From positions 1 through 38,025 of the forward strand of contig DBMK01000110.1 in assembly GCA_002298885.1 (NCBI GenBank): a stretch of DNA of 38,025 bases. Reading direction: 5' to 3'. Shown here piece after piece: positions 32,377-38,025 of the stretch. Under the pieces are notes generated by a model that ran no database searches, had not been told where the DNA came from, and worked only from the letters and a program-made list of their open reading frames with translations. Each line of letters starts with the position of its first letter. Within the stretch, counting starts at the first letter, position 1. Source of the DNA: Anaerolineaceae bacterium UBA700. Lineage in GTDB: Bacteria; Chloroflexota; Anaerolineae; Anaerolineales; Anaerolineaceae. Position numbers and translations under genes: made by a program.

Positions 32377-32730
32377 ATGAGCGAGCAAAATCCCAAGCAA
32401 AAACCTAGCGATCTTCTCTTGATGGCTGTCGTTCAGGCCCAGGATGCGGACATGGCGGTTTCAACCCTGGGCGGCATCGGGTTTACGGTGACCCGGCTGC
32501 CCAGCGTCGGCGGGTTCCTGGGCCGGCGAAACGCCACCCTGTTTATCGGCCTGCCCGACGAAAAGCGCGAGCAGGCAATCGAAAGCCTTAACAAGACCTG
32601 CCGCCAGCGCATCGAATACATTGCGGTGCCCCTGGAAAGCGCTCCCCTGCCCCTGCCGGCCCCTACCCCCATCACCATCGGTGGGGCCAACATCTTCGCC
32701 CTGGAAGTTGAATACTACGAGGAGTTCTAG
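32377..32730 (+). CDS. Cyclic-di-AMP receptor-like protein (DarA/PstA family), copy 1
   Basis: A 117-residue PII-like protein of the DUF970/DarA-PstA family; characterised members are trimers binding cyclic di-AMP. Visible marks: LLMAVVQAQDADMAVSTLGGIGFTVTRLPSVGGFLGRRNATLFIGLPDE, where GGFL..xN.T..IG is the ligand loop. The C-terminus (ANIFALEVEYYEEF) forms the last strand. A Pro-rich stretch (LPLPAPTP) takes the place of the usual B-loop region. AAAGGAT precedes the ATG. Ligand binding is inferred from the family; no cyclase is in the window. Confidence 0.85.
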   Translation: MSEQNPKQKPSDLLLMAVVQAQDADMAVSTLGGIGFTVTRLPSVGGFLGRRNATLFIGLPDEKREQAIESLNKTCRQRIEYIAVPLESAPLPLPAPTPITIGGANIFALEVEYYEEF

Positions 32731-32732
32731 CC

Positions 32733-32999
32733 ATGAAAATGATCATTGCCATCCTGCATGACGCCGACAACGACCCTGTTTCGCACGCCCTCACCACGGC
32801 CAACTTCCGGGTTACCACCATTGCCTCCACGGGCGGATTCCTCCACCGCGGTCAGACCACCTTGCTAATCGGCACTGAGGACGACCAGGTCGAATCGGCC
32901 GTCGGTCTCATCAAAAAGAGCTGCGCTTCCCCAACCGAGGCCGGCCAAAAACGCGGCATCATCTTCGTCCTCAACGTGGACCAGTACATCCACTTTTAA
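32733..32999 (+). CDS. Cyclic-di-AMP receptor-like protein (DarA/PstA family), copy 2
   Basis: An 88-residue paralogue of the preceding protein, starting two bases after it. It keeps GGFLHRGQTTLLIGTEDDQV and the closing strand GIIFVLNVDQYIHF, and is shorter because it lacks the Pro-rich insert. The Asn of the usual GGFLxxxNxT loop is Gln here (RGQTT), while copy 1 has the canonical Asn, so the two may differ in affinity or ligand. Close spacing and similarity suggest a local duplication and perhaps a mixed trimer. Confidence 0.85.
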   Translation: MKMIIAILHDADNDPVSHALTTANFRVTTIASTGGFLHRGQTTLLIGTEDDQVESAVGLIKKSCASPTEAGQKRGIIFVLNVDQYIHF

Positions 33000-33005
33000 A
33001 GAGTT

Positions 33006-33024
33006 TTTGGGATACAATCCCAAA
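33006..33024 (+). terminator. Weak hairpin after the cyclic-di-AMP receptor genes
   Basis: TTTGGGAT (33006-33013) and ATCCCAAA (33017-33024) form an 8-bp stem with a 3-base loop, seven bases after the stop. Only a short CCCTTTT follows, so termination on the plus strand may be incomplete. Confidence 0.45.
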
Positions 33025-33057
33025 GACCCTTTTCCCTAACTCAATTTAAATAAAAAG

Positions 33058-33128
33058 AGGCGACGATGGGATTTGAACCCATGATGAGGGTTTTGCAGAC
33101 CCTTGCCTTGCCACTTGGCCACGTCGCC
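33058..33128 (-). tRNA. tRNA-Cys (GCA)
   Basis: A complete cloverleaf on the minus strand: acceptor GGCGACG/CGTCGCC, D arm GCC-AAGTGGCAA-GGC, anticodon arm AGGGT-CTGCAAA-ACCCT with anticodon GCA (33096-33094), T arm ATGGG-TTCAAAT-CCCAT. The discriminator is U, the identity base for Cys. CCA is not encoded; CTTTTTA follows. Confidence 0.97.
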
Positions 33129-33192
33129 GTCTCTGAACTTCGGACAGGAGCTATTTTAACCGAAAGAGCGCAGTTTCACAAGTATATAGACA

Positions 33193-33238
33193 TGATGAGC
33201 CCCGAATTATCAAATTCGGGGCTCATCATTTTTCTTTT
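33193..33238 (+). terminator. Intrinsic terminator between the two tRNA genes, plus-strand orientation
   Basis: A perfect 16-bp stem (33193-33208 with 33213-33228; GAGCCCCG core) with a 4-base loop is followed on the plus strand by TTTTTCTTTT (33229-33238). On the minus strand, along which the tRNAs are read, no T-run follows. It therefore suits transcripts coming from the receptor genes through antisense tRNA-Cys. Confidence 0.75.
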
Positions 33239-33247
33239 CCGTCTCTG

Positions 33248-33320
33248 AGCGGGCGATGGGACTCGAACCCACGACCTACTCCTTGGCAAGGAGTCGTTCT
33301 ACCAACTGAACCACGCCCGC
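33248..33320 (-). tRNA. tRNA-Gly (GCC)
   Basis: A complete cloverleaf on the minus strand: acceptor GCGGGCG/CGCCCGC, D arm GTTC-AGTTGGTA-GAAC, anticodon arm ACTCC-TTGCCAA-GGAGT with anticodon GCC, T arm GTGGG-TTCGAGT-CCCAT. Discriminator U; CCA not encoded. It is upstream of tRNA-Cys and probably shares its promoter. Confidence 0.97.
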
Positions 33321-33351
33321 ATCCTTACCCGTTGATCTCTCAACGACCTCG

Positions 33352-33380
33352 ATAATAACATTTTTCGTAAAAATCGTCAA
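33352..33380 (-). promoter_or_regulatory. Promoter of the tRNA-Gly / tRNA-Cys unit
   Basis: On the minus strand TTGACG (33380-33375) and TATTAT (33357-33352) at 17-base spacing. Transcription would begin about 25 bases before tRNA-Gly. The -35 lies just outside the 3' end of the glycolipid-binding gene. Confidence 0.65.
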
Positions 33381-33383
33381 CCC

Positions 33384-33947
33384 TTACGTTCTTTGTGTTT
33401 CCTCTGCCCAAAGATTTGGATAAACAGTGACCAGGCCAAATGGATTGGTCGTCAACTCCGCCGAAAAAGCACCGTCGGCTGATTCATAATGGTAAGCATT
33501 CGGCCCACTCCGCATATAAACCTGGTCGAGCGATTCGAGGGTCAATTCCGGGAAACGCAGCCAGGCTGCATTGACCTGAGCTGATTGCCCGATGCCCAGG
33601 TTCAACCGGCGGATGGGGATCAGGTTGGTCGAAGGACTGAAATTAAGATCCAGATCCTTGCATCCGCTGACTTCAGGAATTACCCGGCCATTGAGCGTCC
33701 ATTCCAGGTGAGAGTCGACAGAAAGATCGATCGAGATATTCTCCTGCCCCACCCAACCGGAAATTCTAGTGGCTGCTGTTCTCCAATCCGGGTGACACTG
33801 AATCCGGTAATCAAGGCAGCATACAAGAGTATCCTGCTGAAAGATAGCTGTACCCTTGATCGACCAGAAAGGATCGATAAAATTAATCCAGGCTGCCTCA
33901 TGGCCGGGCCTGTCCAATCTACGCCATAGTATGGCTTCCGGGTTCAA
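33384..33947 (-). CDS. Putative glycolipid-binding family protein
   Basis: A 187-residue soluble protein of the putative glycolipid-binding family (PF06475 type, related to Pseudomonas PA1994). Marks are the opening ILWRRLDRPGHEAAW, then WTLNGRVIPEVSGCKDLDLNFSPSTNLIPIRRLNL and the closing FGLVTVYPNLW. The fold resembles the LolA/LolB-like beta barrel; the ligand is not known. No ATG is present: the best start is TTG at 33947, three bases after the stop of the upstream membrane-protein gene, suggesting translational coupling. It ends just before the tRNA promoter. Confidence 0.85.
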   Translation of the reverse strand: MNPEAILWRRLDRPGHEAAWINFIDPFWSIKGTAIFQQDTLVCCLDYRIQCHPDWRTAATRISGWVGQENISIDLSVDSHLEWTLNGRVIPEVSGCKDLDLNFSPSTNLIPIRRLNLGIGQSAQVNAAWLRFPELTLESLDQVYMRSGPNAYHYESADGAFSAELTTNPFGLVTVYPNLWAEETQRT

Positions 33948-33950
33948 TAA

Positions 33951-34433
33951 TTATTGTTCGGGAGGCATATAGGTCGGCGGAGTCTCAACGGGCGGCGTCG
34001 GCGTATACGGGGGCGCCGGCGGTGTATACGTGGGCGCGGGCGGTGTATACGGGGGCGCGGGCGGCGGAGCGACAGGCTGCACCGGCTGGGGTGGCGGTGG
34101 AGGAGTTGCCGCGCTCATCCGGTCGCGGATGATCAACGCCGTGTAGCGGGTATTCTCCTCGATATTGATCATCAGGTACAGAAGCTCGCCGACGGCGTAA
34201 ACGCCCAACGCCCCAAGCCCGCCAAAAATGATCTCCAGGACGGCGACGATGATCGACGTAATCACCGAAAGCGCACTGACCGATCTTCCAAAAAAGTTAG
34301 AGCCGAAATCGATCACGAAAGGATTGGCAAAGATGGTAAATAGAACGCCGATCACCACCAGGATTGCCATGATCACCCCGATAATCTTGTACAGCGTGGC
34401 GATAATCCTTAGTGCGGTATAGCGTTTTTCCAT
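33951..34433 (-). CDS. DUF4282-like membrane protein with Pro-rich tail
   Basis: A 160-residue protein with two long hydrophobic segments (about 10-35 and 55-90, RIIATLYKIIGVIMAILVVIG and VITSIIVAVLEIIFGGLGALG). A short conserved piece follows (GELLYLMINIEENTRYTALIIRDRM), then about 50 residues of PPAPPYTP-type repeats. The helical half fits the DUF4282 family of small membrane proteins of unknown function. GGAGGG lies five bases before the ATG. It leads a two-gene unit with the glycolipid-binding gene. Confidence 0.7.
   Translation of the reverse strand: MEKRYTALRIIATLYKIIGVIMAILVVIGVLFTIFANPFVIDFGSNFFGRSVSALSVITSIIVAVLEIIFGGLGALGVYAVGELLYLMINIEENTRYTALIIRDRMSAATPPPPPQPVQPVAPPPAPPYTPPAPTYTPPAPPYTPTPPVETPPTYMPPEQ
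34003..34065 (-). repeat. Three 21-base tandem repeats in the Pro-rich tail
   Basis: GTATAC recurs at 34003, 34024 and 34045, marking three nearly identical 21-base units that each encode a seven-residue Pro-rich repeat (YTPPAP type). The protein tail is therefore an in-frame minisatellite. Confidence 0.8.
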
Positions 34434-34582
34434 AAGACCCTCCTCTTGATCCTCTATGTGTTTTTTGTTGTATTTAGGCAGTTTGTGCGCCTGAACATAT
34501 AAATATCCGGCAAATAATTACCTTTCATTAGTTATAGCATACTTTATTCCAAACAAACAATAAATGATCTTCAATTTAATAT

Positions 34583-34610
34583 TTGCCAATAATGATATAA
34601 ATGCTACAAT
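34583..34610 (+). promoter_or_regulatory. Promoter of the sdhCDAB operon
   Basis: TTGCCA (34583-34588) and an extended -10 TGCTACAAT (34602-34610, core 34605-34610) with a 16-base spacer. Transcription would start near 34617, giving a leader of about 29 bases with a GGAGG ribosome site at 34636-34640. Confidence 0.65.
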
Positions 34611-34645
34611 TCAGTAGGCTTAAATATTCTCAATCGGAGGTAGAT

Positions 34646-35065
34646 ATGTCCAGTCTCGTTACCACGCTGAGCGGATACCTGGGCTATCGCGGTAGGGAGG
34701 GCCATTGGAGTTTTCTCCTTCACCGCATCACAGGCCTGGGTACGGGGCTCTTCCTCACCATCCACATCCTAGACACCTCATTCGTATACTTTGCACCATC
34801 GCTGTATATGGAGGCGATTAAAATTTACCAGTCGACGCTGGCCGGCCTGGGTGAGATCGTGCTCGTCTTTTGTGTTTTTTACCACGGTGTCAACGGCCTC
34901 AGAATCGCGTATTTCGACATGTTTGCTCCCAAGAATTGGGCCATCCCGTCCGAGCGGAAAACATTTTGGTGGACCCTGGGGATCAGCCTGGCCTTATGGG
35001 TGCCTTCGGCAGGCATCATGCTTTTTAACCTGCTGAAGAATAATTATGGATTGTTCGGAGGTTAG
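34646..35065 (+). CDS. sdhC: Succinate dehydrogenase cytochrome b subunit (SdhC)
   Basis: A 139-residue protein with three membrane helices that anchors succinate:quinone reductase and carries haem b and the quinone site. LLHRITGLGTGLFLTIHIL contains the HRxTG motif and a second His; the next helix ends in YHGVNGLRIAYFDMF, an HGxNGxR motif. The start at 34646 is set by GGAGG six bases upstream; the frame is open 45 bases further back, across the promoter. First gene of the operon. Confidence 0.92.
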   Translation: MSSLVTTLSGYLGYRGREGHWSFLLHRITGLGTGLFLTIHILDTSFVYFAPSLYMEAIKIYQSTLAGLGEIVLVFCVFYHGVNGLRIAYFDMFAPKNWAIPSERKTFWWTLGISLALWVPSAGIMLFNLLKNNYGLFGG

Positions 35066-35075
35066 GAGGAAAATC

Positions 35076-35468
35076 ATGGCTGCAACTACACGCGAGGTTA
35101 AAACTCCGGAAAATTATGAGAAATTCGCCTGGAAGTGGATGCGCTACAGCGCCCTGCTGCTCATCCCGCTGGTTTGGGGCCACGTCATCTTGCAGGACGT
35201 GGTCGTCGGCGTGCATAATATGAATTTGGGCTACGTTGCCGAGCGCTGGGCCAGCATTTTCTGGCGCGGCTTCGACGCCCTGCTGCTCGCCTTTGCCTTT
35301 GCTCACGGAATCAACGGCGTTCGCCAGGTATTCAATGACTTCATTCACGGAGAGCAGGCGCGGCGGATCCTTTTCATCGTCCTGTTTCTTTTCTGGCTGG
35401 CCGTATCCCTGATCGGACTAATCGCCCTGATTGCAGGCGTTAACCAGCAGTTCCCTCTCAATCCCTAG
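35076..35468 (+). CDS. sdhD: Succinate dehydrogenase membrane anchor subunit (SdhD)
   Basis: A 130-residue protein with three membrane helices. The second helix runs LLLAFAFAHGINGVRQVFNDF and carries the HGxxGxR...D motif of haem-binding anchors, the same motif as in SdhC. An earlier His (VWGHVILQDVVVGVH) may also lie near haem. AGGAGG (35064-35069) overlaps the sdhC stop and fixes ATG 35076. It completes the two-subunit membrane domain. Confidence 0.9.
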   Translation: MAATTREVKTPENYEKFAWKWMRYSALLLIPLVWGHVILQDVVVGVHNMNLGYVAERWASIFWRGFDALLLAFAFAHGINGVRQVFNDFIHGEQARRILFIVLFLFWLAVSLIGLIALIAGVNQQFPLNP

Positions 35469-35479
35469 GAAAGTGTACG

Positions 35480-37273
35480 ATGACCCAGACGCATACCTAT
35501 GATGTAATCGTGGTTGGCGGCGGCGGCGCAGGCTTGATGGCCGCCATGAATGCCTCTAAAGGCGCTAAAACGGCCGTATTGAGCAAACTCTACCCCAGCC
35601 GGTCGCACACCGGAGCAGCCCAGGGTGGCATCGGCGCGGCATTGGGCAACCTGGAGGAAGATCACCCCGAATGGCACACCTACGACACGGTAAAGGGCAG
35701 TGATTGGTTGGGCGACCAGGATGCCATCGAGTTCATGTGCCAGGAGGCGGTGCAGACGGTTTACGACCTCGAGCACATGGGGCTGCCGTTCTCGCGTACG
35801 CCCGATGGACGCATTGCCCAGCGCCCCTTCGGCGGCCACACCAATAACGCCACCGGCAAGCCTGTCCGCCGCTCCTGTTACGCCGCAGACCGTACCGGTC
35901 ACATGATCCTGCAAACCCTTTACCAGCAGTGCATCCGCAACGGCATCACATTCTACGACGAGTACCAGGTCCTCGACCTGTTGATCACCAACGGGGCTGT
36001 CGCCGGCGTTGTCGCCGTCGAGCTCCTCACCGGTGAGATCCACGTATTCCGCTGCAAGGCGGCCATTTTTGCCACCGGCGGTTTTGGCCGCATCTGGGAG
36101 ATCACTTCCAACGCCTACGCCTACACCGGCGACGGTGTGGCAGTAACCGTACGCCGCGGCATCCCCGCCGAGGACATGGAGTTCTTCCAGTTCCACCCTA
36201 CCGGCATATATAAGCTGGGTATCCTCATCACCGAAGCCGTGCGCGGCGAAGGCGGTGTTCTGATCAATGGGCAGGGCGAACGCTTTATGGAACGCTACGC
36301 CCCCCACGTCAAAGACCTGGCATCCCGCGACGTCATCAGCCGGGCGATTTACATGGAGCTCAAGGAGAACCGGGGAGTCAACGGCAAGAATTTCATGTAC
36401 CTGGACGCCCGCGCCGAAACCGTCAACAAGTACGCCGAGATCGATGGCCGCACCCGGCCGGATGGCTCGCCCTATCGGGTCACCGCCCAGGAGATTTTAA
36501 GCAAAATTCCGGATATCACCGATTTTTGCCGCGTATACCTGGGCGTTGACCCCGCCACCCAGCCCATTCCCATCCAACCCACCGCCCATTATGCCATGGG
36601 CGGCATTCCCACCGATAAATACGGCCGGGTGGTCGTCGACGAAATGGGCACCGTGCTCCCGGGCCTCTATGCTGCGGGCGAATGCGCCTGTGTTTCCGTC
36701 CACGGCGCCAACCGCCTGGGCACCAATTCGTTGGTGGATATCATCGTTTTTGGCAAACATGCCGGCATCGACGCCGCTGTTTACGCCAACGGCGCCAATT
36801 TGCCCGCCCTGCCGGACGACCCCGCAGGCTTCGCCCGCCAGCAGATCGATACCCTTTACAACGGCGACGGCAAGGAACGCGTCGCCCAGCTTGGCCACGA
36901 GATGCGCACCATGATGTTCGAAGACGTCGGCATCTTCCGCACCGATGCCGGCCTGACTCACGCCGTCGAAAAGCTCAAAGAACTGCGCGAGCGCTTCAAG
37001 CACGTTAAGGTTGGCGATACCGGAAAAGTCTTCAACCAGGAGATGCTCTCCGCCTGGGAATTGAAAAACATGCTCGACCTGGCCCTGGTGACCACCGTCG
37101 CCGCAGACGCCCGCAAAGAATCGCGCGGCGCCCACGCCCGCGAGGATTTCCCCAAGCGCGACGACGGCTCGTGGATGAAACACAGCCTCGGCTGGTTGGA
37201 TGGCGATGAGGTCCGCCTGAGCTACAAGCCCGTTGTAATCACCAAGTACCCGCCCAAAGAGCGTACTTATTGA
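35480..37273 (+). CDS. sdhA: Succinate dehydrogenase flavoprotein subunit
   Basis: A 597-residue flavoprotein oxidising succinate to fumarate. The dinucleotide fold VVGGGGAGLMAA (11-22) is followed by SRSHTGAAQGG with His43, the residue that holds FAD covalently. Also present: HPTGIYKLGILITEAVRGEGG, PTAHYAMGGIPTD at the active site, and the late GECACVSVHGANRLGTNSL. The C-terminal domain (about 450-590) is full length. It begins 11 bases after sdhD. Family and neighbours cannot tell succinate oxidation from fumarate reduction, but covalent FAD and a haem anchor favour SDH. Confidence 0.97.
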   Translation: MTQTHTYDVIVVGGGGAGLMAAMNASKGAKTAVLSKLYPSRSHTGAAQGGIGAALGNLEEDHPEWHTYDTVKGSDWLGDQDAIEFMCQEAVQTVYDLEHMGLPFSRTPDGRIAQRPFGGHTNNATGKPVRRSCYAADRTGHMILQTLYQQCIRNGITFYDEYQVLDLLITNGAVAGVVAVELLTGEIHVFRCKAAIFATGGFGRIWEITSNAYAYTGDGVAVTVRRGIPAEDMEFFQFHPTGIYKLGILITEAVRGEGGVLINGQGERFMERYAPHVKDLASRDVISRAIYMELKENRGVNGKNFMYLDARAETVNKYAEIDGRTRPDGSPYRVTAQEILSKIPDITDFCRVYLGVDPATQPIPIQPTAHYAMGGIPTDKYGRVVVDEMGTVLPGLYAAGECACVSVHGANRLGTNSLVDIIVFGKHAGIDAAVYANGANLPALPDDPAGFARQQIDTLYNGDGKERVAQLGHEMRTMMFEDVGIFRTDAGLTHAVEKLKELRERFKHVKVGDTGKVFNQEMLSAWELKNMLDLALVTTVAADARKESRGAHAREDFPKRDDGSWMKHSLGWLDGDEVRLSYKPVVITKYPPKERTY

Positions 37274-37286
37274 TAAGGAGCGACCT

Positions 37287-37994
37287 ATGCAAATCTCATT
37301 GAAAATATATCGGTTCAATCCGGAAAAAGACCAGAAACCGCATTACGACACCTTTTCCCTGGACGTGGATCCCCAGGAACGTATCCTGGACGTGCTTGAA
37401 CAGGTGCGTGGTTACCAGGACGGCACGCTGGGATACCGCCGCTCTTGCGCTCACGGCGTGTGCGGCTCGGATGCCATGCGCATCAACGGGCGGAACTACC
37501 TGGCCTGCAAGGTGCTGATCCGCGATCTGAAAACCGACAAGATTACGATCGAACCGCTGATGGGGTTGAAGGTAATCAAAGACCTCATCGTGGACATGGA
37601 ACCCTTTTTCAGCCATTACCGCTCGGTGCTGCCCTACATGGTCAACGACGAGCCGCTGCCTGCCGACGGCAAAGAACGCCTCCAATCTCCCGAGCAGCGC
37701 GAGCGTTTCGATGAAACCACCAAGTGCATCCTGTGCGCGGCCTGCACCACGTCCTGCCCCTCCTTCTGGGCGGATGGCTCGTACGTTGGCCCGGCCGCCA
37801 TCGTCAATGCGCACCGTTTTATCTTTGATTCGCGCGACCGCGCTGCCGGCGAGCGGCTCAAAGTCCTCAACCAGCAGTTCGGCGTATGGCGCTGCCGCAC
37901 CGTGTTCAACTGCACCGAAGCCTGCCCGCGCGACATCAACGTCACGCAGGCCATCGCCGAAGTCAAAAAAGCCCTGACTTCCGGCAAAATCTGA
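37287..37994 (+). CDS. sdhB: Succinate dehydrogenase iron-sulfur subunit
   Basis: A 235-residue electron-transfer subunit. The plant-type ferredoxin domain has RRSCAHGVCGSDAMRINGR and then the final Cys of NYLAC; the third position is Asp rather than Cys, as in several SDHs. Next is CILCAACTTSCP for the 4Fe-4S cluster, and CRTVFNCTEACPRDINV for the 3Fe-4S cluster plus a shared ligand. AAGGAGCG precedes the ATG, 13 bases after sdhA. The operon order is C-D-A-B; nothing identifiable follows in the 31 remaining bases. Confidence 0.97.
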   Translation: MQISLKIYRFNPEKDQKPHYDTFSLDVDPQERILDVLEQVRGYQDGTLGYRRSCAHGVCGSDAMRINGRNYLACKVLIRDLKTDKITIEPLMGLKVIKDLIVDMEPFFSHYRSVLPYMVNDEPLPADGKERLQSPEQRERFDETTKCILCAACTTSCPSFWADGSYVGPAAIVNAHRFIFDSRDRAAGERLKVLNQQFGVWRCRTVFNCTEACPRDINVTQAIAEVKKALTSGKI

Positions 37995-38025
37995 AATATT
38001 TCCTGGAGTTTTTGGCGGAAAATTC

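Noticed and set aside
33058..33320. tRNA genes as an integration site for a mobile element
   Set aside because: No integrase, no direct repeat of a tRNA 3' end and no shift in gene style are seen around them.

Overview
The window looks like an ordinary chromosomal segment of a GC-rich, non-Proteobacterial bacterium, most likely a Chloroflexota member (Anaerolineae-like). The assignment is an inference. It rests on gene content and style: a nusA-rnpM-infB-rbfA-nrnA-truB-ribF housekeeping operon with a double-length ThyX, a tryptophan T-box in front of a TrpB2-type synthase, DarA/PstA-like cyclic-di-AMP receptors, a class A penicillin-binding protein with a very long cytoplasmic N-terminus, multi-GAF signalling, and tRNA genes without encoded CCA. 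No phage, integrase, insertion sequence or CRISPR array is visible.

Layout. Bases 1-442 hold no gene, only hairpins and a promoter. 443-1761 carries small accessory genes (DUF2277, RibD/DHFR-like, a PIN nuclease missing its N-terminus). An alpha/beta hydrolase (1764-2810, minus) is divergent from a membrane diguanylate cyclase (3062-4687). On the minus strand follow hpt and a lectin-like lipoprotein, then a Ldh-family dehydrogenase on plus. 7682-16743 is the translation/RNA operon nusA to thyX. It is preceded by a promoter and by a leader hairpin of the kind normally found before rimP, but rimP is absent. After a MITE-like element (16747-16877), a consensus promoter drives a T-box leader whose specifier codon is UGG (Trp), then trpB2, a strong terminator and a tiny Pmp3-family gene.

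18937-23692 (minus) is a tight three-gene unit: a NusG-family antiterminator, a four-GAF histidine kinase and a FIST sensor protein. Its promoter is overlapped by a perfect 10-bp inverted repeat. Divergent from it is a 753-aa protein with DNA-methylase architecture but eroded SAM-binding and catalytic motifs. Next come a class A PBP (minus), then a glycosidase-like (alpha/alpha)6 protein followed by two tandem cyclic-di-AMP receptor-like genes, tRNA-Cys and tRNA-Gly (minus), a glycolipid-binding protein with a DUF4282-like membrane protein (minus), and a complete sdhCDAB operon.

Functionally, most of the window is core metabolism: transcription and translation, folate-linked dTMP synthesis with its flavin supply (RibF next to ThyX), Trp synthesis, the TCA cycle and respiration, and cell wall. 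The parts most worth a second look are the degenerate methylase, the NusG-kinase-FIST unit with its operator, the split catalytic signature in the double ThyX, the rimP-less leader, and three genes whose -10 boxes lie so close to the ATG that leaderless mRNAs are likely.
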